The translations under genes were made by a program, and so were the position numbers. Below are positions 12,101 through 19,908 of a DNA stretch of 64,000 bases, piece after piece (position 1 is the first letter of the stretch; every line of letters begins with the position of its first letter). Origin of the DNA: Lepisosteus oculatus (Eukaryota; Chordata; Actinopteri; Semionotiformes; Lepisosteidae); NCBI RefSeq assembly GCF_040954835.1, contig NC_090706.1, positions 29,025,148 through 29,089,147 on the forward strand, given 5' to 3'. The notes below the pieces were generated by a model. That model was not told the DNA's origin and did no database searches. It saw only the letters and a program-made list of their open reading frames with translations.

Positions 12101-15100
12101 GGGTTTTCTTTAAACCCTTAAGGGAACCAAGTGATTTAACCCCAAGTATGCTGTTGTGCTCTGATACTCTGATAAGCTCTGATACTACAGAAATTATTAT
12201 TTCTTAGAATAATTATTATTTTGCCTATTATCTATTACTTTAGCATGGGTAATGCTGGGGACATTGTACATAAAAGGCACTTAACCTCAGGCCTGCCTTT
12301 GTGCGTCTTGTTTTCTGATGTCGCTGCTACGGTACCACCCCCCGGGTGTAATTAAGTGTGAGACTCTTTTTACCAGCTTCAAGCGAGCGGCCGCGCGGTT
12401 GGAGAAGAGGATGGATCTCTCTTTGCTGTAGCAGACCGGGCAGATCCTCAGGGCCGCAGTGTAGGACTCCTCTGCCTCGGAGTGCTCTGGAGACACAACA
12501 CACAGAGGGGCTGGAGACAACATCACCACTCCCCACGCACACAACACCACACAACAGCGCCCTCCCTGCCAGGGGAAAGAAAGGCGCAGGAGCCCCAAGA
12601 GCTTGCGACACGTCCGATGAATCAACACATCAGCATCTTTGATTCAAATCAAAGGTCTACGGTGGATTTTTAGGTCACCGAACGGCGGTTTGACTGCTTG
12701 CCTGCCAGTTTACTGACATCAGAGAGAAAGCGATTCACATACTGAATTTGTAGAAAGCTTGAGGAACGGAGCCTGCCGACACATGTAGATTCTAACGGTC
12801 TGTGTTAATGTTTCACCTTAAAATGAGCTCAAACCATGTCCTAAGCTGAACCTGGAAATGTGTCAAAGAAAGCTACAAGCCAGCTGGACTCATTTCTTTC
12901 CAGAATGCATCATTTATACTTTATACAAGGGGCTGAGTCACACATCTGCTAATGTGAGTCATACTGCTGTTAAACATGAGACTAGCATTTCAATGTTAAA
13001 AAGAGCTTTAGCCACACACAGCTGGAAATAGCATTATCTACAGATGATGCCCCCCCACAAACAAAATACAGAGACAGACCTAAAGTGAACCATTTCCGGT
13101 TTGGAAGGAAGCGAGGCCAAGTTCAATCACTGCTGCATGGTTGAATTATTGCCGTTTTAGCTTGTGTGCTGCTTTCACATATTAAACGCTCAAGAGGTCT
13201 CAGACGAGAACAATCACTTGTGCCAAGACCCTGCTGGTGTTCTATCCCAGCATACCCCTCACTGCCAAGCAGACAGGAAGTGGGTCCGGTGCAGTCCGGG
13301 GGCTTCTGTCCCGAGTTCACAAGTCGGCGGGCCAGAACTCCGGATCTTACCTCCTTTCTTGAACTGCTCGTTCCCTCGCTCCTTCAGCTTCATGCCTTCA
13401 TCTCTCCTGCTCTGGAAAACCGGGAAAGCAATGTGAAGGAAAGGTGAAGAGACCATCGGTCACCCCTATCACAGTGCGTGGGGTCTCGGGAGGTTACTGT
13501 CCCTGCCCGATACCCCAAAAAAAACAAAAAAACAAAAGTTTAATTTTAATTATTCTACCAAGAGATTTTATGATGGGTGGAGGAAGTAACTTCTAAACCA
13601 AGAAGCCTGCTGGATAACCTGCGTAAAAACATGTTCTCCTGTTCTCCTGTCCCCCAACGTGCTCCTCAGCAAAACATGAACATGATTACTGATGCCAAGT
13701 GTGCATATTAGAAAAATACAATTTCCATAATAACCAGATGGGATTAAGCAAGGAATGGGCTTTTTGATATCCTTGAATACAAGGATGTTTGAATCCTGCT
13801 AAGGCGTCTTGAGTGGCTACAATCTATGTACACGATCAGCTGTGTTTGAAAACCTCGGTAAATGAAATTGAGTTGACTGTCAATCTCGTTTTGAAGAAGA
13901 CCGAAAAAATCCCATTGTTCGGTCTTTCACAAAGCCTGCGGTGTCTGACAGAGGAACATCAGACAAAGACATCAAAGCCAGTGTTTCGTTTCTGACACGT
14001 TGTCAGCTTCCACATGCAGGAATCAAAGACAGGCGCAAGCTGCAGGCTTCTCAAATCGTGAGCCTTTTCAGCCTCCATAAAAGAAAAAAAGAAAGAACAT
14101 AAAAACATTTTAGGTGATAATGGCGTTTTCTTCGGCGCAGGGGATTATTTTGCTATTAAAAACCCCTTTCGAAAACAATTTCACTGAAAGTTACAACTGC
14201 ACAGATAAACGTTCAGAGCCGAAGTCAGTTTTTCGAACAGATAACTTTGAACATTTTGCACATCAAACACAAACCACAGGCTCTGCTCAGTTCTGACTGG
14301 CTTCTCCCTCCCCATCAGCTTCAGCAAAGGAGACACTAATTCTTGGGGGAAAAGCATGAAATGGGAATCTGAATTCTTCCTTTGATACTCTAAAATCACA
14401 AAGGTGCCCTTTTCAACGAAGGGGGAGGACATTTCTCCTTCAGTCTCCCTGCAAACTTCTGCACCCCAGCACGTTGCTACCACCTCACAGCCCTGTGACA
14501 CAGCGATCGCAGGACACCAGTTGGGGACATGAGGAGGTGCGCATGCAGAACTGAGAACAGCAGGCACTTCTTTACACAAAGAGATTGTGGGGGTGTGGAA
14601 CCAATTTCCTAGCCATGTCACTGATGCTCTGGGACGCATTAGGAAATGGACAGAGGAGTCTCAAAGCTGCAGGGGCAGGACTCCCATGGATGAGGTGTAC
14701 ACTGTGGGTGCACTCCCCAGCAGGGACACTGGGGCTCATTCACACGATAGGTGTGACCGGACCCAGTGGCCTTGATGATCTATTGATAATTGATTATATA
14801 GAAGCAGTATCAGCCTCCAAACGTCTGGCCGCTGCGCTGTGGCTCTCAGACCAGTCTTCTCACAGAAAGAAACACGACCCTCACCTCCTTCTCCTCCTCG
14901 GTCAGGTCTTTCTCCAGCTCCCTGAGGTGTTCCTCGTCGAACTCCGGCGCCTCTTCCGGCTTCAGCTCCAAGTCCTCCTCCTCTTCCCCCCTTGCCTCCG
15001 CCCCCTCCAAGCACTCTTCCCACCTCTCGGCGCCCTCGCCGTCGCCCTGCCCCTGCTCCGCTCGGTTCTGCCCGGCCCGGCCGCGCGCAGCGTCCTCGTT

Positions 15101-15421
15101 CCTCTCCTCCTCCTCCTCCTCTTCTTCCTCTTCCTCCTCCTCCTCCTCCTCCTCCTCCTCCTCCTCCCTCCCCTCGACCGCTCGGTCCTTCGCCTCTGTG
15201 GACTCTTCCCACAATGCCCTCTCCCTCCCTGCCGCGCCAGGCTGTCCGGCCTCTCCGGCCTCTCCCCTCCTCTGCCCTTCCTCTGCCTCGCCCTGCAGGG
15301 TCTCCTCGCAGTCGAAGAAGCACTCGTCCTCTGGCTCGGGCCCGCTGTGCCGCTCCGAAAGGTCCAGAGTCCGGGCCAGGGCTTCCGGCAGCCGATCCCT
15401 GTCGCTGGGACACTCCGCCAT
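3036..15421 (-). CDS. TTC1: TTC1, tetratricopeptide repeat protein 1 (7 coding exons)
   Basis: Spliced coding parts are 14885-15421, 13351-13411, 12374-12486, 10543-10579, 9484-9632, 6312-6366 and 3036-3169, giving 361 codons plus stop. All introns are GT-AG and all phases agree. The protein has a long acidic N-terminal region (residues about 25-179, with 21 consecutive Glu at 86-106), then three TPR helix pairs at about 184-217, 223-256 and 257-290, then a conserved C-terminal tail ending [12 protein letters not shown]. From residue 180 on it closely matches mammalian TTC1; mammalian proteins are about 292 residues, so the extra length is in the acidic part. Family knowledge: a cytosolic adaptor whose TPRs bind partners including G-alpha16, Ras and Hsp-type C termini. 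Orientation and order relative to ADRA1B match human 5q33. Confidence 0.95.
3405..3494. repeat. 39-bp tandem repeat, about 2.3 copies (TTC1 intron)
   Basis: Units start gagctcagct at 3405, 3444 and 3483, exactly 39 bases apart, and contain tctagtctgtcttctccag. Confidence 0.9.
4838..5757 (+). mobile_element. Tc1-like DNA transposon, internally deleted
   Basis: The two ends are imperfect inverted repeats of about 100 bases: the left end has gaaaaagtttgtgaaccc and tgtggtctgatcttcaacta, and the right end carries the same words in reverse complement (tagttgaagatcagaccaca). TA dinucleotides flank both ends (4836-4837 and 5758-5759), as expected for Tc1/mariner. At about 0.92 kb it is shorter than full Tc1-like elements (about 1.2-1.6 kb); most of the catalytic DDE part is missing. 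It lies in the last TTC1 intron. Confidence 0.9.
5220..5535 (+). pseudogene. Broken Tc1-like transposase
   Basis: An ATG at 5220 opens [20 protein letters not shown] and a paired-type helix-turn-helix ending HRSTVRQ near residue 41. The frame then shifts: IVYKW-type residues and a [10 protein letters not shown] linker (the usual GRPR-like hook) continue in the +1 frame. Next comes a large deletion that joins to a short transposase tail (ETFGGG-like, near 5510). No DDE triad is present, so it cannot encode an active enzyme. Confidence 0.88.
6102..6165. repeat. CA-rich simple repeat
   Basis: Imperfect cacactcac/ccccacacac runs in the last TTC1 intron. Confidence 0.75.
6312..6366 (-). CDS. TTC1: TTC1 coding exon 6 (55 bp)
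   Basis: Encodes [18 protein letters not shown] plus one base of Gly318. Acceptor tcttcccag, donor gtgagtg. Corresponds to the helix after TPR3. Confidence 0.95.
6400..6500. repeat. Short degenerate tandem repeat beside TTC1 exon 6
   Basis: Repeats of a roughly 20-24-base motif of the type accagaaccgggacaaagat, diverged, beginning about 35 bases upstream of the exon 6 acceptor. Confidence 0.65.
6925..7060 (+). mobile_element. CR1-like LINE fragment, 3' end of ORF2
   Basis: Translates to [19 protein letters not shown], the well-known C-terminal motif of CR1-type LINE ORF2 proteins. The family recurs at least ten times in this window. Confidence 0.75.
7985..8280 (+). mobile_element. SINE-like repeat with L2-type tail (family B)
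   Basis: Contains the family hallmarks in order: tgctgtctgtgtggagtttg, cagtttcctcccacagt, gtgatggactggtgtcc, caggacaggctccagctc, and an atggatagag tail. Family B copies elsewhere add a tRNA-like head (gcagcggtgctaaacactg in reverse). The end resembles the 3' tail of L2/Maui LINEs common in fish. A second SINE is inserted directly after it. Confidence 0.75.
8286..8566 (+). mobile_element. tRNA-derived SINE (family A), copy 1
   Basis: 281 bases with an A-box-like gtggctctgtggctaagg and a perfect B box ggttcaaatcc about 45 bases on, then a shared body (gagcaaggcccttaacccc) and the tail taataaagaaacatta. About 96 percent identical by eye to the copy at 11376. Inserted in the same TTC1 intron as the family B copy. 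Confidence 0.9.
8765..9040 (-). mobile_element. CR1-like LINE fragment
   Basis: On the minus strand it gives [17 protein letters not shown] preceded, in another frame, by the FFTQR..GVWN motif. Frameshifted 3' end of a LINE ORF2. Confidence 0.75.
9041..9230 (-). mobile_element. CR1-like LINE fragment
   Basis: Minus-strand translation includes [18 protein letters not shown] followed by EADTL. Immediately adjacent to the previous fragment in the same orientation, so two overlapping insertions or a local duplication. Confidence 0.75.
9484..9632 (-). CDS. TTC1: TTC1 coding exon 5
   Basis: Encodes residues 250-299, beginning [18 protein letters not shown] and ending HQAREACM; it contains most of TPR3. 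Acceptor ctctttacag, donor gtgagtc. Nearly identical to mammalian TTC1. Confidence 0.96.
9700..10260 (+). repeat. Dispersed repeat with internal 72-bp tandem expansion
   Basis: Units starting tgaaccccactctggtcttg recur at 9711, 9783, 9855, 9927, 9999 and 10071, exactly 72 bases apart, with few substitutions. The array ends near 10130 and runs into tatatgaaattctatggga, tgtataaatgcaaggaataa and attattaatta. The same sequence with a single unit lies inverted at 15735-15885, so one element expanded here. Because 72 is divisible by 3 the array stays open in several frames; these are not genes. It sits in the intron before TTC1 exon 5. Confidence 0.9.
10543..10579 (-). CDS. TTC1: TTC1 coding exon 4 (37 bp)
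   Basis: A very short exon encoding [12 protein letters not shown] plus one base of codon 250, matching the mammalian DKKEMAINDCSK. Acceptor ccttttgcag, donor gtaagaa. Easy to miss by gene prediction. Confidence 0.93.
10880..10970 (-). repeat. Dispersed repeat (family C) fragment
   Basis: Minus strand reads ctccaggttttcattctgcc followed by an attaattgaatcaat-rich stretch, the same pattern as repeats at 15985 and 55865. Class unknown. Confidence 0.5.
11376..11690 (+). mobile_element. tRNA-derived SINE (family A), copy 2
   Basis: Same 281-base body as the copy at 8286 with about 11 differences, B box ggttcaaatcc, and a 3' run of attatcatt-type microsatellite to about 11690. It lies in the TTC1 intron between exons 3 and 4. 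Confidence 0.9.
12374..12486 (-). CDS. TTC1: TTC1 coding exon 3
   Basis: Encodes residues 200-237, including [20 protein letters not shown], spanning the end of TPR1 and start of TPR2. Acceptor gtctccag, donor gtaaaa. Ends in phase 0. Confidence 0.95.
13351..13411 (-). CDS. TTC1: TTC1 coding exon 2
   Basis: Encodes residues 180-199 ([20 protein letters not shown]) plus the first base of codon 200. Acceptor ttttccag, donor gtaag. It carries the first half of TPR1. Confidence 0.95.
14540..14765 (+). mobile_element. CR1-like LINE 3' fragment
   Basis: Contains gaacagcaggcacttctttacacaaagagattgtggg-type sequence, translating to RHFFTQR-like residues followed by [10 protein letters not shown]. 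It ends about 120 bases from the TTC1 exon 1 donor. Confidence 0.7.
14885..15421 (-). CDS. TTC1: TTC1 coding exon 1 (residues 1-179)
   Basis: The start ATG at 15419-15421 has a good context (G at -3, G at +4) and begins [10 protein letters not shown]. The exon encodes an Asp/Glu-rich segment with FFDCEE, like the FHDC motif of mammals, and ends DLTEEEKE before a gtgagg donor. Positions 15104-15166 encode 21 consecutive Glu from GAG/GAA codons. An acceptor-like AG at 15430-15431 lies 8 bases upstream of the ATG, so a non-coding exon should precede it. Confidence 0.93.
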
Positions 15422-15734
15422 GACAGCGCCTATACGGACACAGCACACGGGAAGATCAAAACTCAGCAACACAGCCTCCTGCTGTCAGAACTGAGGAGGG
15501 CTTCTGGTGAAGGGTTCTGACTTTTTACTAAAATGAATGAGACAAATATCCTACAGCAAGAGCTGAACAGGGCAGGTTTACATCCCACAGGCTTCTGGGT
15601 CAGAACAGGCCTTTCCTCAGGGCAGAGAGCCAGAGTGACTTCCTGGGTCCTGTGGAGCTGAACACACACAGTTACAGATCCCTGAGGAAGGGAAACCTGA
15701 AACTGCCAACAGAGTCTAGCACTCACCTCTAATT

Positions 15735-15885
15735 AATAATCATGCCTTGCATTTATACATCATTTTTCATCACAGACGATCCCATGGAATTTCATATATA
15801 AGCCCCACGACACACAGATCAGGGGAGGAGAGAGACACTGTACAAGACCAGAGTGGGGTTCAGCCAGAACAGTGGGGTGACATAC
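15735..15885 (-). repeat. Single-unit copy of the 9.7-kb dispersed repeat
   Basis: Read on the minus strand it gives ctgaaccccactctggtctt, then cagtgtctctctcctcccct, tgatctgtgtgtcgtgggg, then tatatgaaattccatggga and aaatgcaaggcatgattatt. This matches the element at 9700-10260 with one internal unit instead of six. Confidence 0.85.
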
Positions 15886-15984
15886 GTTATTTGAACTTTT
15901 AGTGTTGTGTTTTCGCACAGAGAGATAGAGACACTTATGAAAAGAATTAACTGCTCATGCTGACACATTATTTACATCTTCCAG

Positions 15985-16205
15985 AGCAGTGCCTCTCAGT
16001 CCTAGCCCTGCAGGACTCCCCTGTCTGCTGGGTGGTGTTGCAGATGGGCCCTTAGTAAGCAGTGCTAATTTATGTCAGCTAACTATCTGAGGCCTTTTTT
16101 AATATTTACTTTCAGCGCCTGAAAAGATGAATGTGATTTGTAAACGGTATGACTCTGTGCTAATTAGTGAATTTCAGGACTGGTCTCTTTCAGCTGTGAG
16201 CTGTG
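15985..16205 (+). repeat. Dispersed repeat (family C)
   Basis: Begins gtgcctctcagtcctagccctgcaggact and carries a gctaattagtgaatttcagg end; resembles abundant fish repeats of the pattern 'best-guess hit plus AATTA-rich tail'. Class uncertain. Confidence 0.5.
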
Positions 16206-16574
16206 ATATAGCTATATATTATTGGACTTATTATTATTTTATATATACATATGCTAATATGTAATGTATTTATATATTATTGGACTTAAACCACCTCAAT
16301 GGTGGCATGTCTGATACAGAATCATTCCCAGCTGTCTGTTCTTCGTCAGCTGATCACCTAGTAAGAGCTGTTTAGTCAGAAGGGACCAAATTCTTCGTTA
16401 GCAAGTTGAAATTCTGCATAAAGTGCATTAAAGATGTTGAAATAATATATTCCAGGATAGTTCTGAAACCAAGGACTGAGTGCAGAAAAAAAAGTCTAAA
16501 CCAGTTATTAACACCAGTTAGCACTGGTGACTAAGGACTAATTATTTCTAATAGTGTAAGACCTCATTTGAATA

Positions 16575-16990
16575 TTGTGTGCAATTTTAATCAACGTGTT
16601 ATATAGAAGATATTGCTACTGTTGGAGTCATTTCAGAGAAGGGCAAGCAGGTGTATTCCAGGGCTGAAGGGACTGTTCTACACTGGCAGGCTAAAGGGAC
16701 TGAGTCTCTTCAGTCTTGGAAGTAGCTAAAAAACTACAAAGCAGACCTGATACAAGCGTTAAGCGTCCTCAAAGACACCGTCAACCCAGAAGACTTCTTC
16801 AGAATCAACAGTGAAATACAGACAAAAGGGCACCAGTGGAAACTACAGGGAAGAACATCTAACACTGAGAACAGGAGGCACTTCTTTACACAAAGGATGG
16901 TGGGAGTGGGGAACAAGCTGCCCAGCCATGTTTATGAACGTTGGATGAGGTCCTGGGATAATTAGATACTAAATGCCGATTGAACTGAAT
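16575..16990 (+). mobile_element. CR1-like LINE fragment, ORF2 C-terminal part
   Basis: About 400 bases ending in gaacaggaggcacttcttta and gtgggagtggggaacaagct. Translation gives LFSLGS, then residues like ADLIQALSVLKDTVNPEDFF and [20 protein letters not shown] in broken frames. It lies in the 5' UTR intron of TTC1. Confidence 0.8.
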
Positions 16991-17642
16991 GAAGACGAAT
17001 GAGCTCCTGTTCTTGTGTTCCCTGTTCATAAAGATGTCGTTGGCTCAAGGAAGCTCGTCTCTCTGAATAATAATCGGATCAATCGATTTCATCACAGGTC
17101 TACTCTACTAGTTTTAAACTGCAGAAACGTGAGCCCACCGTAGCCACAAGACAGAGCGAACCATACAGACACAGACCCCACAGTCTGGGGGCTGCTTGAA
17201 TCACAGGTGGAAGAGCGGGTCAGTTTACAGAGATTCTTCCGGGGAAGGCCCACGACTCCGAGCCATGCAGAACTGTTCAGTTCAAGAAGGCTGGTCGCAG
17301 CTCTTCCTTAAAACTACAGTAGCGAATAAGCACACAATTGCATTGTAGATAAAAGACACTTCAAGTTTAAAACCTATGCTATTTACGCTGTGAATCGGAA
17401 TGTCCTCCAGAACTCGAAGGGCTGTTCCACAGTCACGCCAATGAGCACTGCCTTCTGAAAATTATTTTAGGACTGTCAAGCTTATTTCATGTGTTACTAT
17501 TTTTCCAACACGCATATATGCACATGAACCAATGTGTGCCGTTAAGCCAGAATGCCACTCGAGACTACCTGCGCTGTCCCTTCCAAATTTCCTCAGAAAC
17601 ATGTTAATAGAGAAAATAAAACACTTGCTCTGTCATTCCTAC

Positions 17643-17700
17643 CTTTACGATGAAGCCAAGCAGTCGCTTTGCAGAAACACTTCCGGCCCTTTTGGCGAAT
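17643..17700 (-). other. TTC1: Probable TTC1 non-coding first exon
   Basis: The minus strand has a core ccggaagtg (ETS site, 17678-17686) followed by about 35 bases and the splice donor taaag|gtagga (GT at 17641-17642). An acceptor-like AG lies at 15430-15431, 8 bases before the TTC1 ATG. Joining them gives a short 5' UTR and a 2.2-kb intron. The 5' boundary is a guess; ETS-type housekeeping promoters often start close to the site. Confidence 0.5.
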
Positions 17701-17803
17701 CATAGCTTAAAATACAAGGAGAGGGTTTAAAAGAGCCTGCGTGGGATTCTGGGAAATGTAGTTGCTCACAAGAGAGAAGAGGGTTCTGGAAGCTGTAGTT
17801 CTT
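17678..17803 (-). promoter_or_regulatory. TTC1: TTC1 promoter with ETS and ZNF143-like sites
   Basis: The ETS (GABPA-type) motif ccggaagtg lies at 17678-17686 on the minus strand. Upstream, 17748-17764 reads caactacatttcccagaa on the minus strand, a close match to the ZNF143/STAF site ACTACAATTCCCAG. A weaker relative, gaactacagcttccagaac, lies at 17784-17802. This pairing is typical of housekeeping promoters. Confidence 0.5.
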
Positions 17804-17804
17804 C

Positions 17805-18530
17805 GTCGCCCTCGGGGAAAATGCATATCTCAGGATACAGCCCAGAATGCCTGTGCTCGCTAGTGACCGCAGGAGCGCGCCACCTGGCGCCGCTCATATT
17901 AAATATTTCACCATTTACTGGTTGCTTTATTACATCAGACGAATACGCTGATAATAAGAGCTTCATGCATAATCGCGCGTAAACATGTCAGCAAATCTCA
18001 CATCTCACTGGGTTCAGCAGACGTCATTCTTGGAAAGGAATGTTTTCTAATACAAACCCATCTTTAGAGGCGCCTCTTTGTTCAAAAAGTAAAATAAAAG
18101 CCGCTGAACTTATTCCTGCTTTTTGTTTACGTTTATCTGTTCTTATTGTTTCAAATTGCTCTTGCTTATCAGAAAAAAATCTCGACAATGTTCTGCTTAG
18201 TCCACGCAGAGCCTGTCGGCTCCTGACCGAACTTCTTCGCTCTTGAAGGATCAACTTCTCGTACCGTGTCGCTGTTGTCTCACCGTACTGAGCACGGGGG
18301 CGGAGTCACACCCATCTTCATGCGGTCATAGATTGAAAACGTGTTGGTTTGGGTCTTTTCCAGCCAGTAAATCTATACGGCAGCTCATTTCGGAGTTCTA
18401 TTGCCTCTATAAAACTGGCAGTGGGGAGCTTTGAAGTACTTGGGGATGAGGGAGGAATCTGTTTGCGATTCCGGGCCCGGGCTGGTCTAGCTTCTGAGTC
18501 GGTTATTGCCGTGGGTGTATAGTGAATTAA
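17805..18530. other. Gene-free stretch between TTC1 and ADRA1B
   Basis: Plain sequence with no recognisable exon or repeat family. Confidence 0.4.
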
Positions 18531-18536
18531 TATTAC

Positions 18537-18690
18537 TGTAACGCAACGGGGGCTCAGGCGGGCGCCCTTGCCGCATTAGGTCGGCCCCCCACCGTCGGGG
18601 GCTCGAACCCGGGAACACAGGGAAGGGCGGTGACGTCACCGCTCTGGTAAGCCGGCTCTTACACAGTGCCTGTCGGCCGTAAGCGTTACA
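18537..18690. mobile_element. 154-bp element with 8-bp inverted ends and pol III-like boxes
   Basis: Begins tgtaacgc and ends gcgttaca, perfect 8-base inverted repeats, and is flanked on both sides by the tetramer ttac (18533-18536 and 18691-18694), like a target site duplication. The minus strand contains accagagcggtgacg (A-box-like) and gggttcgagcccc (B-box-like). A 16-base perfect palindrome gcggtgacgtcaccgc sits at 18627-18642. It is either a MITE or a tRNA-derived SINE whose ends happen to be inverted. Confidence 0.6.
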
Positions 18691-18824
18691 TTACTATTAT
18701 TCGAATGAAAATGTTTTCAGATCGAATTTCTATCCATCCGTTTTGTAACCACTTTATCCAATACTGCGTCACAGGGGAGAGATGCTAGCATGCTAGAGGG
18801 AAGATATTTAAAAAGTGGTACTTT

Positions 18825-19050
18825 GGGGCACTGTGTTCAATTTTGCACCTGACGTGTTGTCTGTGTGGAGTTTGTATGTTCTCCCAGATTCCGTGTGAGT
18901 TTGCTCAGTGCTCCAGTTTCCTCCCACAATCCTAAAATTGTTATTGGTGTGATTGTGTGTCCTGCGATGGACTGGTGTCCTGTTCACAGTGTACCCTGTC
19001 TTGCATTATTTGTGAGACTCGACCTTGTTGTTCTACAACACTGTGATGGA
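18825..19050 (+). mobile_element. SINE-like repeat (family B)
   Basis: Carries gttgtctgtgtggagtttgt, ccagtttcctcccacaatcc and gcgatggactggtgtcctgt, the family B order, with the tRNA-like head and tail eroded. Confidence 0.7.
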
Positions 19051-19319
19051 AAGTTTCCACTGTGAAAACATGCTAAACGGGCAAAAAACATTCAAGTGTG
19101 TTTCAGAGGTTTTCACCAAAAGATGTGTTCTTTAATGATTTGCTCCATAAATTCTCATCCTAGCGTTAATCCCGCATCAGCAGGGTCCGCTTGTCGGCAC
19201 GCCCGTCTCCATTTGGTGGTTTGAACCAAATCTTTGAGCTGACGTTGCCATTAACTGCGACCGAGAAATACTCCAACCGGCACATCGGTCCGCCTGCCGT
19301 CGGAGTTGGAGGGGGGAGG

Positions 19320-19722
19320 AGGAGAACAAAGTAATGAAGCCAATTCAGAGATGGGGATTATTAGGAGGCCATGATTGGTAAAGGCCAGGGGGAAATTTGG
19401 CCAGGACACCAGGATTACAGCCCTCTACTTTTCAAGAAACTCCCTGGGATTTTTAATGAGCACGGAGAGTCAGGACCTCTGTTTTATGTCGCATCCGAAG
19501 GACTGTGCCTTTTTACAGTATAGTGTCCCTGTCACTATACTGGGGCATTAGGACCCACACAGACCGCAGGGTGAGCGCCCCCTACTGGTCTCACTAACAC
19601 CTCTTCCAGCAGCAGCCTTAGCTTTCCCAGGAGTCTCCCATCCAGGTACTGACCAGGCTCACACCTGCTGGGCTTCAGTGGGGCTGCCAGCTGTGAGTTG
19701 CAGGGTGATATGACCGCTGACA
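19320..19722 (-). mobile_element. 5S rRNA-derived SINE
   Basis: On the minus strand, 19722 to about 19620 reads gcggtcatatcaccctgcaa ... agcaggtgtgagcctggtca gtacctggatgggagactcc tgggaa, aligning with vertebrate 5S rRNA from its GCCATACCACCCTGAA start to its TACTTGGATGGGAGACCGCC block, including the internal promoter. It is followed by a non-5S body (agggggcgctcaccctgc, cctaatgccccagtatagtg, ggtgtcctggccaaattt, aataatccccatctctga) common in fish SINEs. It is a retroposon, not a functional 5S gene: the 3' end of 5S is missing. Confidence 0.85.
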
Positions 19723-19734
19723 ATAGCGCAGTCG

Positions 19735-19855
19735 GGTTCTAAGGCTTGTGCCCTCGCCGCTCCCACCCCAGTTCGTCCCTCACCGCACGGGCACGAACCC
19801 GGGTCTCCGGTGTCGCTCCACAGGGGTCTTGCCGGCTGAGCTAAAGAAGGTCTCC
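19735..19855 (-). mobile_element. tRNA-derived SINE-like fragment
   Basis: Minus strand has ttagctcagccggcaagacc (A box) and acccgggttcgtgccc (B box) with about 35 bases between. No full cloverleaf is evident, so a SINE head rather than a tRNA gene. Confidence 0.6.
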
Positions 19856-19908
19856 TTGAAGAAACAGCTGGGCGAGATCCTCCTTGGATCAATTAATTGC
19901 TGACATTT
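19852..19908 (+). mobile_element. LINE tail fragment
   Basis: Reads ccttgaagaaacagctgggc, gagatcctccttggatcaat, taattgctgac, matching the end of the CR1-like family seen elsewhere in the window. Confidence 0.55.

Noticed and set aside
14585-15520. 311-codon plus-strand open frame with a poly-Leu run
   Set aside because: Antisense shadow of the TTC1 poly-Glu exon.
19620-19722. Possible functional 5S rRNA gene
   Set aside because: Diverged, lacks the 5S 3' end and terminator, and continues into a SINE body.
8286-19855. Possible tRNA genes (several B-box words ggttcaaatcc, gggttcgagcccc, gggttcgtgcccg)
   Set aside because: No full cloverleaf; the boxes are heads of SINEs.
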